Shown: positions 41,680 through 52,588 of the stretch, piece by piece
Numbering within the stretch: position 1 is the first letter of the stretch
How the letters are laid out: every line of letters starts with the position of its first letter
Origin: Bog-756 sp963701325
GTDB lineage: Bacteria > Actinomycetota > Acidimicrobiia > Acidimicrobiales > RAAP-2
DNA length: 64,000 bases
Direction of reading: 5' to 3'
Assembly (NCBI GenBank): GCA_963701325.1
Contig: OY969604.1
Coordinates: 744,001-808,000 of the forward strand
The notes under the pieces: generated by a model
What the model saw: only the letters and a program-made list of their open reading frames with translations
The model's database searches: none
Told to the model about the DNA's origin: nothing
Position numbers and translations under genes: made by a program

Positions 41680-43725
41680 TCAGCTCCTCCCTTCCCCGAC
41701 CAGAACGGCGCCCTCGCCCGACCCGGGGGTCGGACCGGCGCCGGTCGGCGCCGTGGACAGGAATCGTACCGGTACCTGGCCGCCGGTTGAGAGATCCTGC
41801 CCGGTCCCCTGGCTCCCACCGGCCGGTGGGGCGGCGGAGGCCACCACGTGCTCGATCCCGAACCCGGTGCAGGCGCCACAGTCGTAACAGGGGGTCCACC
41901 GGCAGTCCGGAAGACCGTGCTCGGCCAGGGCATCCCTCCAGTCCTGCCAGAGGAAGTCCCGGTGGAGCCCCGCCGAGACATGATCCCAGGGCAGCGCCTC
42001 GTCCTCGGGCCGGTGGCGGTAGACGGTGTCCTCGAGGGTCAGGCCCTCTGCGGCCAGTGCGTCGGTCCACAGGTCCAGGTCGAACCGCTCCGACCACTCC
42101 TGGAAGGTGCCACCCTGGCGCCAGACCCGCTCGATCACCGCCCCGATCCGCCGGTCGCCCCTGCTCAGGATGCCCTCTGCGGCAGTGGCCTTCGGATCGT
42201 GCCACCGGATGGTCAGGCCCCGAACCGGTCGGGCCGCGTCCCGCAGGAGACGGACCTTGCGGGTCAGCTCCTCGATGGTGTTCTGCCCGAACCACTGGAA
42301 CGGGGTCTGGACCTTGGGCACGAAGCCACCGACCGAGGCGGTCACTGTGACCCCCTTGTGGTAGCGCCGTCCGATCGCCACGCACTGCGAGGCCAGCTTC
42401 ACGATCCCGAGGGTGTCCTCGTCGGTCTCGGTGGGCAGACCGATGAGGAAGTAGAGCTTGACCCGCCTCCACCCCTGACTGAAGGCGGCGTCGACGGCCG
42501 CGTAGAGGTCTTCTTCCCGGATGAGTTTGTTGATGACCTGACGCATCCGCCAGGTGCCCCCCTCGGGGGCGAAGGTGAGCCCGGTACGCCGGACCCGTTG
42601 GATCTGGGCTGCGGTACCGACGGTGAAGGCATCCACCCGCAGGCTGGGCAGGCTCACCGAGACCTGCCCCGAGCAGGCCGGGTCGTCGATGATGGCCGTG
42701 ACCGTGTCCTCGATGCCCGAGTAGTCGGCACTGGACAGTGACGTCAGCGCCACCTCGTCGTACCCGGTGCGGGCCAGCCCCGACGCGACCATGGTGCGCA
42801 CCTGTTCGGCCGGGCGCTCACGCACCGGACGGGTGATCATGCCGGCCTGGCAGAACCGGCAGCCCCGCGTGCAGCCACGGAAGAGCTCGACGTTGAGGCG
42901 GTCGTGGACGACCTCGGTGAGGGGGACCAGCTGCTGCTTCGGGTACGGCGAGGAGCCGAGGTCGGCGATGGTCCGCTTCTCGATCCGCTCGGGGGTGCCG
43001 GCGAACCGCGGCGCGACCGCGGTTGGGCGACCGGTCTCTTCGTCGGGGCGTGCCTCGTAACACCACGGGACGTAGACCCCGGGCACCCTGGAGAGGGCCC
43101 GGAGGAGGTCCTCGCGCTGGTCCGGACCATCCGCCCCATCGGGGCGCGTGCCCGGCGGGACGAGGAAGGCGGCCAGGGTCTCGTTGATCTCCCCCACCAC
43201 TTCCTCGCCGTCCCCGATGACGAAGGCGTCCACGAAGTCGGCCAGGGGCTCGGGGTTGAAGGCGCAGTGACCGCCCGCCAGCACGATCGGGTGCTCCACG
43301 GTGCGCTCGGCCGACCGCACCGGTACCCCGGCCAGATCGATGAGATTGAGCACATTGGTGTAGACGAGCTCGGCCGAGAGGTTGAACGCGAGGACGTCGA
43401 AGTCACCGGCGGCCAGGTGGTTCTCCACCGAGAAGAGCGGGACCCCTGCCGCGCGCATCGCAGCCTCCATGTCCACCCACGGGGCATACGAACGTTCGGC
43501 CGACGCGTCCGGACGCTCGTTGAGGATCTCGTAGAGGATCTGCAGCCCCTGGTTGGGCAAGCCGATCTCGTAGGTGTCGGGGTAGACCAGCAACCAGGAC
43601 ACCACGTCGGGACCGTGCTCGGGGACGAGTGCGCCCAGTTCGCCGCCGATGTAGCGGGCCGGCTTGGTGACCTGGGCCAACAGCAGCTCGACCTGTGGCC
43701 AGAGGGTTTCCATCTCCCTGGTCAT
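41680..43725 (-). CDS. B12-binding-like radical SAM protein, TIGR03960 family
   Basis: A 681-residue protein. The N-terminal part is B12-binding-like (LLVYPDTYEIGLPNQGLQIL, VLAGGHCAFNPEPLADF). The radical SAM core has the 4Fe-4S motif FRGCTRGCRFCQAGM. A further cysteine cluster, WTPCYDCGACTGFGIEH, lies near the C-terminus. The last ~55 residues are Gly/Pro-rich and probably disordered. Start at ATG 43725; a second ATG at 43713 has AGGGAG touching it. Substrate unknown. Paired with the DUF2344 gene downstream. Confidence 0.9.
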   Translation of the reverse strand: MTREMETLWPQVELLLAQVTKPARYIGGELGALVPEHGPDVVSWLLVYPDTYEIGLPNQGLQILYEILNERPDASAERSYAPWVDMEAAMRAAGVPLFSVENHLAAGDFDVLAFNLSAELVYTNVLNLIDLAGVPVRSAERTVEHPIVLAGGHCAFNPEPLADFVDAFVIGDGEEVVGEINETLAAFLVPPGTRPDGADGPDQREDLLRALSRVPGVYVPWCYEARPDEETGRPTAVAPRFAGTPERIEKRTIADLGSSPYPKQQLVPLTEVVHDRLNVELFRGCTRGCRFCQAGMITRPVRERPAEQVRTMVASGLARTGYDEVALTSLSSADYSGIEDTVTAIIDDPACSGQVSVSLPSLRVDAFTVGTAAQIQRVRRTGLTFAPEGGTWRMRQVINKLIREEDLYAAVDAAFSQGWRRVKLYFLIGLPTETDEDTLGIVKLASQCVAIGRRYHKGVTVTASVGGFVPKVQTPFQWFGQNTIEELTRKVRLLRDAARPVRGLTIRWHDPKATAAEGILSRGDRRIGAVIERVWRQGGTFQEWSERFDLDLWTDALAAEGLTLEDTVYRHRPEDEALPWDHVSAGLHRDFLWQDWRDALAEHGLPDCRWTPCYDCGACTGFGIEHVVASAAPPAGGSQGTGQDLSTGGQVPVRFLSTAPTGAGPTPGSGEGAVLVGEGRS

Positions 43726-43774
43726 GCTATGCGCTGGCCGGTGCGGTCCCCGCCCCGCCCGGGTGGCGTGAGGC

Positions 43775-45961
43775 TCAGCCCCCCGGAACGGTGGAGGTCT
43801 GCCCCGGGGGCGTCGTCGTGGGCAGCGGGATGGGTTGGGTGGCCCGGACCTGGCTCTGAGGTGGGGGAACGGCTGCCGGTCCGACCGGGTGGTCGGCAAG
43901 GTAGCCGAAGATGTCCCGCACCACCGGGGCCGCTGCGGTCGCCCCGTAGCCGGCCTGGTCGATCACGCACACCACCACGTACTGCGGGTCGGCGGTCGGC
44001 CCGAATCCGACGAACCATGCGGTCGGCTCCTTGCCGGCCACCGTGTCGGCGGTGCCCGTCTTCCCGGCGATCCCGCCCGGGAAGTTGAGCCCCCGGAAGG
44101 TCTCGTAGGCCGTGCCCGATGCGTCCTGGACCACGCCGGTGAAGCCGGCCATCAGGGCCTGGGAGGTGGAGGCGGGCAGGTTCACGTGCCCGGTCACCTT
44201 GGGGGCCAGGCGCTGGACCACCTTGCCGCTCGGTGAGACCACGGCGGCGGCGACCTCGGGGGCGTAGCGGGTCCCCCCGTTGGCGAAGGTCGAGTACGCG
44301 ACGGCCTGCTCGATCGGGGTGATGTAGGTGCCGCCCTGGCCGAACGCCATCTGGACGTTGTCCCCGGTGTACCACGTCGTGTTCGGGAAGGCGGTCGGGT
44401 CCAGACTGTGCAGCTTGGCCCGCACGGCCTGGCTGTCCACCCTCCCCTGCGCCTCGCCGGGAAGGTCGATGCCGGTGAGCTCGCCGAGACCGTACTGGGC
44501 GGCTTGGTCCTGGATCGGGGTCTGGCCGTAGGTCCCCCGATCGTCGTAGAACTGGGCGCCGAGGTTGTAGAAGAAGTCGTCGCTCGACACGGTCAGCGCG
44601 GTCGAGATGTCGATGTCGCCGAAGCCGCCGTCCCCTTCGCTGTTGTGGAGCTTGCAGGTCGGGCTGTTGTACTGACAGCCCGGGACCGTGAAGGTCCCGG
44701 TGTCGTCGTAGTACTCGCCGGGGGACCAGAGCCCGGAGTCGAGCGCCGCCGTGGCCGTGTTGAGCTTGAAGGTCGAGCCCGGGGTGTAGAGCCCGTCGAT
44801 AGCCCGGTTGAGGAGTGGCTCGTTGTTGGCGGGGTCGGACAGCGCGGCGTACTCGTCGCTGCTGATCCCGCCGACCCAGATCGACGGGTTGTAGCTCGGG
44901 TAGGACGACATCGCGTACACCGCACCGGTCTGGGGGCTCATCACGACGACCGCGCCACCGGTGGCGGCCGGATAGCACCCGGTGTTGTTGTTGCACTGGG
45001 GGTCGAAGGTCCCGCGGAGGGCGTGCACCTGCGCAGCCAGGGCGTTGTCGGCCACCTGTTGGAGGTTGGTGTCCAGGTTGGTCACGATGTCGTCCCCGGG
45101 CTTCGAGGGAGTCGTCTTGAGCACCCCGGCCACCTGGCCCTGCGAGTCGACCTCGAGCTGCTGTTGGCCGGGTGTCCCCCGGAGATCGGACTCGTACTGG
45201 TACTCGAGGCCGGACTGCCCGAATGGATCACCTTCCTGATAGCCCTGCGATACGCGGGAGGCGAGCTCGGCGGTGTTGATGGTGCCCACGTACCCGAGTA
45301 CCTGCGAGGCCGGATAGCCCTGCTGGGCCGGGCCGGGCTCCTCGAGCTGGGAATAGCTGCGCTCGGAGGTCTGGACCGAGGAGACCCCGGGGAAGTCGTC
45401 CTGGTGCTCGCGGATGTAGAGGATGTCCGAGAGCGGAGCGTTGGAGAGGACCGGAACCGGTTTGTAGAGGCTGTAACGCGTGTCGGAAATGGACGCCTGG
45501 ATCTGTGCTGTCGTCTCCCCGATGAGGGCGGCCAGCCGACCGACGACGCTCGGGTCCTGTTGGGCCGACATCCGTGAGAGGGTGATCTGTTCGGTCACTA
45601 CGTTGTCGACCAGCGGATTGCCGGAGCGGTCGAGGATGAGGCCACGTGTCGGCTCGACCGCGACCACACGGATCTGGTTTGCCGTGACCGCCTGGGCGGC
45701 AGCCGGAGCTTGGAGCACCTGGAGGGCCCAGAGGCGGAGCCCGAGCAGTGCGAACAGGGCGACGACCACGATGCCGGTGATCCGGAGCCGCAGGCCGGGG
45801 CGCGAGTCGGTGGTCTCCGGGGCCTCGAGGATCGATCCGACGGTGATCTTCCTGCTCGGGCGGATCCGCGGTTGTCGTGGCTGCTTGCGGCTCGGCTTGG
45901 CGGTGTCCGCGGTCACGAAGACGCGTTTGCGTCCGAACGGGTGTCGAAGGGAGCGGTTCAC
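43775..45961 (-). CDS. mrdA: Penicillin-binding protein 2 (transpeptidase)
   Basis: A class B PBP of 728 residues that crosslinks peptidoglycan for cell elongation. A basic cytosolic stretch, one membrane helix (GIVVVALFALLGLRLWALQV), a PBP dimerisation domain (EPTRGLILDRSGNPLV) and a transpeptidase domain with the catalytic STFK (YTPGSTFKL), the SxD-type SSDDFF and KTGT (IAGKTGTAD). The tail is Pro/Thr-rich. It follows mreD in the mre cluster, as expected, but no rodA is beside it. Starts with GTG. Confidence 0.94.
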   Translation of the reverse strand: MNRSLRHPFGRKRVFVTADTAKPSRKQPRQPRIRPSRKITVGSILEAPETTDSRPGLRLRITGIVVVALFALLGLRLWALQVLQAPAAAQAVTANQIRVVAVEPTRGLILDRSGNPLVDNVVTEQITLSRMSAQQDPSVVGRLAALIGETTAQIQASISDTRYSLYKPVPVLSNAPLSDILYIREHQDDFPGVSSVQTSERSYSQLEEPGPAQQGYPASQVLGYVGTINTAELASRVSQGYQEGDPFGQSGLEYQYESDLRGTPGQQQLEVDSQGQVAGVLKTTPSKPGDDIVTNLDTNLQQVADNALAAQVHALRGTFDPQCNNNTGCYPAATGGAVVVMSPQTGAVYAMSSYPSYNPSIWVGGISSDEYAALSDPANNEPLLNRAIDGLYTPGSTFKLNTATAALDSGLWSPGEYYDDTGTFTVPGCQYNSPTCKLHNSEGDGGFGDIDISTALTVSSDDFFYNLGAQFYDDRGTYGQTPIQDQAAQYGLGELTGIDLPGEAQGRVDSQAVRAKLHSLDPTAFPNTTWYTGDNVQMAFGQGGTYITPIEQAVAYSTFANGGTRYAPEVAAAVVSPSGKVVQRLAPKVTGHVNLPASTSQALMAGFTGVVQDASGTAYETFRGLNFPGGIAGKTGTADTVAGKEPTAWFVGFGPTADPQYVVVCVIDQAGYGATAAAPVVRDIFGYLADHPVGPAAVPPPQSQVRATQPIPLPTTTPPGQTSTVPGG

Positions 45962-46052
45962 GACACCCCACTATCCCAAGCCCGGGACCCGAATGGCACG
46001 CGGCGGGACCCGAGCGGCTGGCACGACATCGGCCCCGTGGCGACCCGCCCGC

Positions 46053-46589
46053 TCACCGGAGACCGCCGGTGGTCACCGTGGAGGTCGGCATCCCCTCGGT
46101 CGAGGCAGCGGGCAGACCCCAGGACACCATGCGCATCGCCGGCAGGGCGAGGATGCCGTTGGTGACCGAGACGACGACCACCACCCGGAGGAGGTCGACA
46201 TGGAGCATCTGGGGCTGGCCGAGCACAGCGCCGAGCGAGGCGTAGATGAGCTCGTAGGCCGCACTGCCGCCGATCGCGGCCAACGGGGCCAACCACCACG
46301 CGGTGCGGTCGAGGGCCAAGGTGGCCACCCCGACCCCGAACCCGACGAGGCATCCCACCAGAGCCGAGAGCCCGAACGGCGTGGGCAGGAACAGATCCGC
46401 CACGAGGCCGGCGCCGAAGCCCATGGAGGCGCCGCGGGACGGTCCGCCGACGACGCCGGCCAGGATCGGCAGGAGGACCATCACGTCCGGATGGACGGTG
46501 CCGAACCTCAGGTCGAGGATGAGGGTCTGCTGGACGACCACGAAGGCGAGCACGACCAGGGTCACCCGGACCACGTCCCGGGCAGTCAC
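46053..46589 (-). CDS. mreD: Rod shape-determining protein MreD
   Basis: A 178-residue membrane protein of the elongasome. It has about five hydrophobic segments (VRVTLVVLAFVVVQQTLIL, VMVLLPILAGVVGG, PFGLSALVGCLVGFGVGVA and others) and matches MreD in length and position. Sequence conservation in the family is low, so the call leans on position between mreC and mrdA. The GTG at 46589 overlaps the mreC stop as GTGA. Confidence 0.88.
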   Translation of the reverse strand: MTARDVVRVTLVVLAFVVVQQTLILDLRFGTVHPDVMVLLPILAGVVGGPSRGASMGFGAGLVADLFLPTPFGLSALVGCLVGFGVGVATLALDRTAWWLAPLAAIGGSAAYELIYASLGAVLGQPQMLHVDLLRVVVVVSVTNGILALPAMRMVSWGLPAASTEGMPTSTVTTGGLR

Positions 46590-47425
46590 GAGGCCGGACC
46601 CCAGAGCAGGACCGACACGTAGCGGAGATGGGCCAGGTCGGCCTCCGGCTGCAGGCTCACCGACTCCTCCGCCGCGCTGCTGCCGGTGCTCGAGGACGCC
46701 ACCCGTGCCACGGGAATCCCGGCGGGGTAGGCGGCGCCCTGTAGCCCGCTCGTCGTGAACACCTCGCCGACGGCGAGGTGGGTGTTGGACGGGACCAGAG
46801 AAGCGGACAGGGGCTTGCCCGACCCCTGTCCGGTGAGCACGGCAAGCGCGCCCGGTGCGGGCCCGTAGCGGGTGCCCACCGCCGACTGACCATCGGTGAT
46901 GAGCCGCACGGTGGCGGTGTGATGGCTGGTCGCCACCACCTGGCCGACCAACCCGCCCGCCCCGACCACCGGCATGTCGAGCTGGACCCCGTCGCTCCGT
47001 CCCACCCCGATCCCGATCGTGGCGGCAAAGTCGCTGGTCCCGTAGTTGGTCACCTCGGCCGGGACCGTCTGGAGGTTCTGCAGGTAGGGCAGGTCGAGGA
47101 GGGCCGAAAGCTGCTTGAGGGCCTGCTCGGCATCGGACTCGCCGGCCTGGTCCTCCTTCATCTGGTCGATCTCCTGCTGCAGCTTCGCATTCTGCTCTCG
47201 CACGGCGCCGTAGTGGACGGAACCGGCCAGGAAGCTGCCGATGGGCTCCACGATCGCGTCCACCCCCGAGCGCACCGGTGCGAAGGCGTCGGCCGCGACC
47301 GACCGCACGCCCGAGGTGACCACGTGGAAGCCCCCCCGGGCGTCGACGGTGATGATGGTCAGCGACGCCAGGACCAGGAGGACAAGGGTCGTGCGAGGGC
47401 GGCGGGATCGCCGCGGCATCGCCAC
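46586..47425 (-). CDS. mreC: Rod shape-determining protein MreC
   Basis: A 279-residue elongasome protein. A basic N-terminus, one membrane helix (TLVLLVLASLTIITVDA), a coiled coil (REQNAKLQQEIDQMKEDQ) and the extracellular beta domain with VVGAGGLVGQVVATSHHTATVRLITD. It links MreB to the periplasmic/outer synthesis enzymes in other bacteria. Starts at GTG 47425, with an ATG two codons on. It follows mreB by 21 bases. Confidence 0.93.
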   Translation of the reverse strand: MAMPRRSRRPRTTLVLLVLASLTIITVDARGGFHVVTSGVRSVAADAFAPVRSGVDAIVEPIGSFLAGSVHYGAVREQNAKLQQEIDQMKEDQAGESDAEQALKQLSALLDLPYLQNLQTVPAEVTNYGTSDFAATIGIGVGRSDGVQLDMPVVGAGGLVGQVVATSHHTATVRLITDGQSAVGTRYGPAPGALAVLTGQGSGKPLSASLVPSNTHLAVGEVFTTSGLQGAAYPAGIPVARVASSSTGSSAAEESVSLQPEADLAHLRYVSVLLWGPAS

Positions 47426-47446
47426 AGGAGCACTGGCTCCCGGGGT

Positions 47447-48478
47447 TCAGCGGGCCGAGGAGGTGATCAGGACCTGCTTGAGGGCCTCGAACTCCTCGAG
47501 GCACTGCCCACTGCCCACTGCGACGCAGTTCAGCGGGTCGCGTGCGACCACGATGGGCATCCCGGTCTCCTGGGTGAGCCGGCTGTCCAGCCCGTGCAGG
47601 AGCGCCCCGCCACCGGTCAGGACGATGCCCTGCTCCATGATGTCGGCAGCCAGTTCCGGCGGGGTGCGATCCAGGGTGACCTTGATCGCGTCGACGATCG
47701 CGGAGACGGGCTCGTCGATGGCCTGGCGGATCTCCTGGGTCGAGATGACCACGGTCTTCGGCAACCCGGTGACCAGGTCGCGACCGCGGATCTCTGCGTG
47801 GAGCTCCTCCTCGAGCTCGTACGCCGAGCCGAGGGCGATCTTGATCTCCTCCGCGGTGCGCTCGCCGAGCGCGAGGCTGTACTCCTTCTTCACGAAGGTC
47901 ACGATCGCCTCGTCGAGCTCGTCGCCACCGATACGGATCGACTGACTGGTCACGATGCCGCCGAGGGAGATGACGGCCACTTCGGTGGTGCCGCCGCCGA
48001 TGTCGACCACCATGTTGCCGGTCGGTTCGTGGACCGGGAGACCCGCACCGATCGCTGCGGCCATCGGCTCCTCGATGATGTAGGCCTTGCGCGCACCGGC
48101 GTACTCGGCGGCCTCCATGACGGCGCGCTGTTCGACCCCGGTGATGCCGGAGGGGACACAGATGACCATGCGCGGCTTGGCGAAGCGCCGCTGGTGCACG
48201 CGGTGGATGAAGTAGCGGAGCATCTTCTCGCAGATCTCGAAGTCGGCGATGACCCCGTCCTTCAACGGGCGGATGGCCTGGATGTGGCTCGGGGTGCGTC
48301 CGATCATCCGCTTCGCCTCGGCCCCGACTGCCAACGGCCGCCCGTCCTTCACGTTGACCGCCACCACCGACGGCTCGTTGAGGACGATCCCGCGGCCACG
48401 CACGTACACCAGGGTGTTGGCGGTCCCGAGGTCCACGGCCATATCGCGTCCGAGCAGGGAAAAACTGTTGTCGCGCAT
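47447..48478 (-). CDS. mreB: Rod shape-determining protein MreB
   Basis: Actin-like cytoskeletal ATPase guiding lateral wall synthesis. The 343-residue protein has phosphate-1 (DMAVDLGTANTLVYV), phosphate-2 (NMVVDIGGGTTEVAVISLGG), the adenosine motif (IVLTGGGALLHGLD) and the N-terminal amphipathic FSLLGRD. The ATG at 48478 has GGAGGAG ten bases upstream. Presence of mreBCD suggests a rod-shaped or laterally elongating cell, unlike tip-growing actinobacteria that lost mreB. Confidence 0.97.
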   Translation of the reverse strand: MRDNSFSLLGRDMAVDLGTANTLVYVRGRGIVLNEPSVVAVNVKDGRPLAVGAEAKRMIGRTPSHIQAIRPLKDGVIADFEICEKMLRYFIHRVHQRRFAKPRMVICVPSGITGVEQRAVMEAAEYAGARKAYIIEEPMAAAIGAGLPVHEPTGNMVVDIGGGTTEVAVISLGGIVTSQSIRIGGDELDEAIVTFVKKEYSLALGERTAEEIKIALGSAYELEEELHAEIRGRDLVTGLPKTVVISTQEIRQAIDEPVSAIVDAIKVTLDRTPPELAADIMEQGIVLTGGGALLHGLDSRLTQETGMPIVVARDPLNCVAVGSGQCLEEFEALKQVLITSSAR

Positions 48479-48655
48479 CAGAGATGCACTCCTCCGTTGT
48501 CGATCGGGTGCACCCGCGCCCTAGCGCAAGACCACGCAGCGCTTCGGCTTCGCAGGCTCTTGGGGGCAGGCCGCATGTGGCCTTCAGGCTACGGGAATCC
48601 GCAGGTGGGCACAAGGTCCCCCGCAGGGAGTCGTCGCCGGCCCCTCCCCGAACCC

Positions 48656-49063
48656 CTAGAGCCCGGGGAAGAAGAGTTCGATCTCCCGGGCGGCCGAGTC
48701 GGCGGAGTCCGAGCCGTGGACCAGGTTCTCCCCCATTTCCAGGGCGAGATCTCCCCGGATGGTGCCCGGTGCGGCGTCGATCGGGTTGGTGGCGCCCATC
48801 AGGGTCCGGACGACCTTGTAGGTGTCCTCCGGTCCCTCGAGCACCATCACCAACGCGGGAGAGCGGGTGATGAAGGCGACCAATTCGGAAAAGAAGGGCT
48901 TGCCGTGATGCTCGGCATAGTGCCGCTCCGCGACCTCGGTCGAGATCGTCCGGAGCTCAGCCGCGATCACCCGCAACCCCTTGCGCTCGAGCCGGGCGAG
49001 GATCTCCCCCGACAGGCCACGCTCCACAGCGTCGGGTTTGGCGATGACCAGGCTTCGTCCCAC
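48656..49063 (-). CDS. ndk: Nucleoside diphosphate kinase
   Basis: A 135-residue enzyme balancing NTP and dNTP pools. It starts RSLVIAKPDAVERGL, and the phosphorylated His116 lies in GENLVHGSDS. Length is normal. The start is GTG at 49063 with TAGCCT nine bases upstream and no ribosome binding site, so the mRNA may be (nearly) leaderless. Between folC and mreB, the common actinobacterial folC-ndk pairing. Confidence 0.96.
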   Translation of the reverse strand: MGRSLVIAKPDAVERGLSGEILARLERKGLRVIAAELRTISTEVAERHYAEHHGKPFFSELVAFITRSPALVMVLEGPEDTYKVVRTLMGATNPIDAAPGTIRGDLALEMGENLVHGSDSADSAAREIELFFPGL

Positions 49064-49072
49064 GAGCGGTGC

Positions 49073-49078
49073 AGGCTA
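49073..49078 (-). promoter_or_regulatory. Candidate -10 (TAGCCT) for ndk
   Basis: TAGCCT on the minus strand ends nine bases before the ndk GTG, giving a leader of about two or three bases at most. Confidence 0.35.
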
Positions 49079-49109
49079 GCCGAGGTCACCGACTGCCGGG
49101 GAACGGGGA

Positions 49110-50429
49110 TCAGACCGCGTCGCGGAGCAGCGCGCGCCGGGCGTCCGCAACCACGTAGAGCGAGCCACAGACCACCACCCGGTCGTCCGGGTCCGAGTGT
49201 CCGACCGCGTAGGCCACGGCATCCGCCGGTGAGGGGACCACTGTCGCCGCCATGCCGAGGTGGGTGGCCGCGTCGGCCACCGCCTCTGGTGGGAGTGCCC
49301 GGTTCGAGCGCGGGGCGCAGGCCACGACCGAACGCACCCCGGCCGAGTGGAGGGCATCCAGCATGGCCGATGGGTCGCGCCCGCCGAGCATGCCGACGAC
49401 CGCCGTCGTCTCGCCGTCGGCGGGAAATTCCTCGACCAGCGATCGACTGAGGACCAACATCCCCGCCACATTGTGCGCGCCGTCCACGATGACGAGCGGG
49501 CGACGTCCGATCACCTCCATCCGGCCGGGTACCCGGACCCCGGCGAACGCCTCCTCCACCACCTGCGCATCGAGGGGCGCACCGAAGAAACTCTCGACGG
49601 CTGCCAGCGCACAGGATGCGTTCTCACCTTGGTGGCTGCCGTGCAGTGGGACCAGCAGTTCGCCATAGGCGGCGCCCGGCGTGCGAACGTCGATGAGCCG
49701 TCCGCCGACGGCAGGCCGGTTGGCGGTCACCGCGAATTCGACCCCACGCACCCAGCACGTCTCGGCACCGACCGCGGCCGAAGCGGCCCGGAAGAGTGCC
49801 ACCAGGGTGGGGTCGGTCTCTCCGATCACGACCCGGGCGCCCGGTTTGATGATGCCGGCCTTGTCGGTGGCGATGTCCTCGAGGGTGGGACCGAGCACCT
49901 CGGTGTGGTCGTAGCTGATGTTGGTGATCACCGCCACCTCACCGTCGACCACGTTGGTGCAGTCCCAGGTCCCGCCGAGGCCGACCTCGACGACGGCGAC
50001 ATCCACCGCCTCGTCGGCGAACCAGGTCAGCGCAGCCGCGGTCAACAGCTCGAACCGGGTGGGCCTGACCTCGAGCATCCCCTCCAGCCGTGCCATCGAG
50101 TCGAGTACCTCGGTGAAGGCCTCGTCGTCGATGGCCTCGCCGTTGCGGGCGATCCGCTCGTTGACCCGGGCGAGGTTAGGGCTGGTGTAGGTGCCCACGC
50201 TGAGGCCCCGGGCATCGAGCAGCGCGGTGATCATCGCCGCAGTCGAACCCTTGCCGTTGGTCCCGGTGATGTGGAGGGCCGGGTAGGCCTGCTGCGGCTC
50301 GCCGAGCAGGGAGGTCAGGGCCCGCATCTGCTCCAGGGTCGGCGCGGTGCGGCGGGTCGGCGCCGTCGACTCGAAGTCGATGTGCCCGTCCAGCCAGTCG
50401 AGGGCATCTGGCAGATCTGCAAAGGTCAC
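49110..50429 (-). CDS. folC: Folylpolyglutamate synthase / dihydrofolate synthase
   Basis: Mur-ligase-family enzyme adding glutamates to folates, often also making dihydrofolate. The 439-residue protein has the P-loop LHITGTNGKGSTAAM, the EVGLGGTWDCTNVV and ISYDHTEVLGPTLEDIATDKAGI motifs, and VIVDGAHNVAGM in the C-terminal domain. The GTG at 50429 lacks a good ribosome binding site. It follows clpX directly; valS, which often lies here in other bacteria, is absent. Confidence 0.94.
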   Translation of the reverse strand: MTFADLPDALDWLDGHIDFESTAPTRRTAPTLEQMRALTSLLGEPQQAYPALHITGTNGKGSTAAMITALLDARGLSVGTYTSPNLARVNERIARNGEAIDDEAFTEVLDSMARLEGMLEVRPTRFELLTAAALTWFADEAVDVAVVEVGLGGTWDCTNVVDGEVAVITNISYDHTEVLGPTLEDIATDKAGIIKPGARVVIGETDPTLVALFRAASAAVGAETCWVRGVEFAVTANRPAVGGRLIDVRTPGAAYGELLVPLHGSHQGENASCALAAVESFFGAPLDAQVVEEAFAGVRVPGRMEVIGRRPLVIVDGAHNVAGMLVLSRSLVEEFPADGETTAVVGMLGGRDPSAMLDALHSAGVRSVVACAPRSNRALPPEAVADAATHLGMAATVVPSPADAVAYAVGHSDPDDRVVVCGSLYVVADARRALLRDAV

Positions 50430-50501
50430 GGACGGATGGACGGGGGGTGGGGACGAGGTCGCGAGTGCGAACGGCCCGTCGGCGAACGGCCGCCAGGACG
50501 C

Positions 50502-51782
<1,281 letters not shown>

Positions 51783-51934
51783 GTCGGTTCCTCGTGTTCT
51801 GTCAGCGGTCCGTGTTGCTCATTCGTGTGCCATCCGTGCACCAGGCCGGGAGCCATGCTGCGTCCTGCGGAGCCACGGCCAGGTGATCCAACCCTAGCCG
51901 CCCGACCACCCTGGAGCGGCCCTTGTGATCCCGT

Positions 51935-52588
51935 CTACGCCGCGCCGACCGCCTCGATCGGCTGGCTGTCGCGTGCCGAGATCACTTCGTCGACCAGCCC
52001 GTAGGCCACCGCCTCGTCCGCCGTCATGATGAAATCGCGGTCGGTGTCCTTCGAGACCCGTTCGGCGCTCTGGCCGGTGTCGTTGGCCAGCATTCCGTTG
52101 AGGAGGTCCCGCATCCGCAGGATTTCCTTTGCCTGGAGCTCGATGTCGCTGGCCTGGCCCTCGACCCCACCGAACGGCTGGTGGAGGAGGATCCGGGCGT
52201 GGGGCAGTGCAAACCGCTTTCCCTTGGTACCCGCCCCGAGGAGGACCGCCGCGGCTGACGCCGCCTGGCCGAAGCAGAAGGTCGACATGTCCGGCTTGAT
52301 GTACTTCATCGTGTCGTAGATGGCGAAGAGTGCGGTGATGTCACCACCGGGCGAGTTGATGTAGAGATGGATGTCCTTGTCCGCTTCCTCCGACTCGAGG
52401 AAGAGCAGCTGCGCGCAGACCAGGTTGGCCACCGTGTCGTTGATCGGCGTACCGAGGAAGATGATGCGTTCGCGTAGCAGGCGCGAGTAGAGGTCGTAGT
52501 TGCGCTCCCCGCGGCTGGTGGACTCGACGACCCACGGCACGCTGTAGGCCCGTGGGCCGGTCGACCCGTTCTCCTCTGTCAATCTCAC
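51935..52588 (-). CDS. clpP: ATP-dependent Clp protease proteolytic subunit
   Basis: Serine protease chamber subunit. The 217-residue protein has the triad Ser111 (FGQAASAAAV; the residue before AAS is Gln in place of the common Met), His136 (LLHQPFGG) and Asp185 (DTDRDFIM). The GTG at 52588 overlaps the tig stop as GTGA. Only one clpP is in the window; many actinobacteria have two adjacent copies. Confidence 0.96.
   Translation of the reverse strand: MRLTEENGSTGPRAYSVPWVVESTSRGERNYDLYSRLLRERIIFLGTPINDTVANLVCAQLLFLESEEADKDIHLYINSPGGDITALFAIYDTMKYIKPDMSTFCFGQAASAAAVLLGAGTKGKRFALPHARILLHQPFGGVEGQASDIELQAKEILRMRDLLNGMLANDTGQSAERVSKDTDRDFIMTADEAVAYGLVDEVISARDSQPIEAVGAA

Noticed and set aside
46778..49450. 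890-codon plus-strand frame over mreC, mreB and ndk
   Set aside because: Antisense shadow, no domain recognised.
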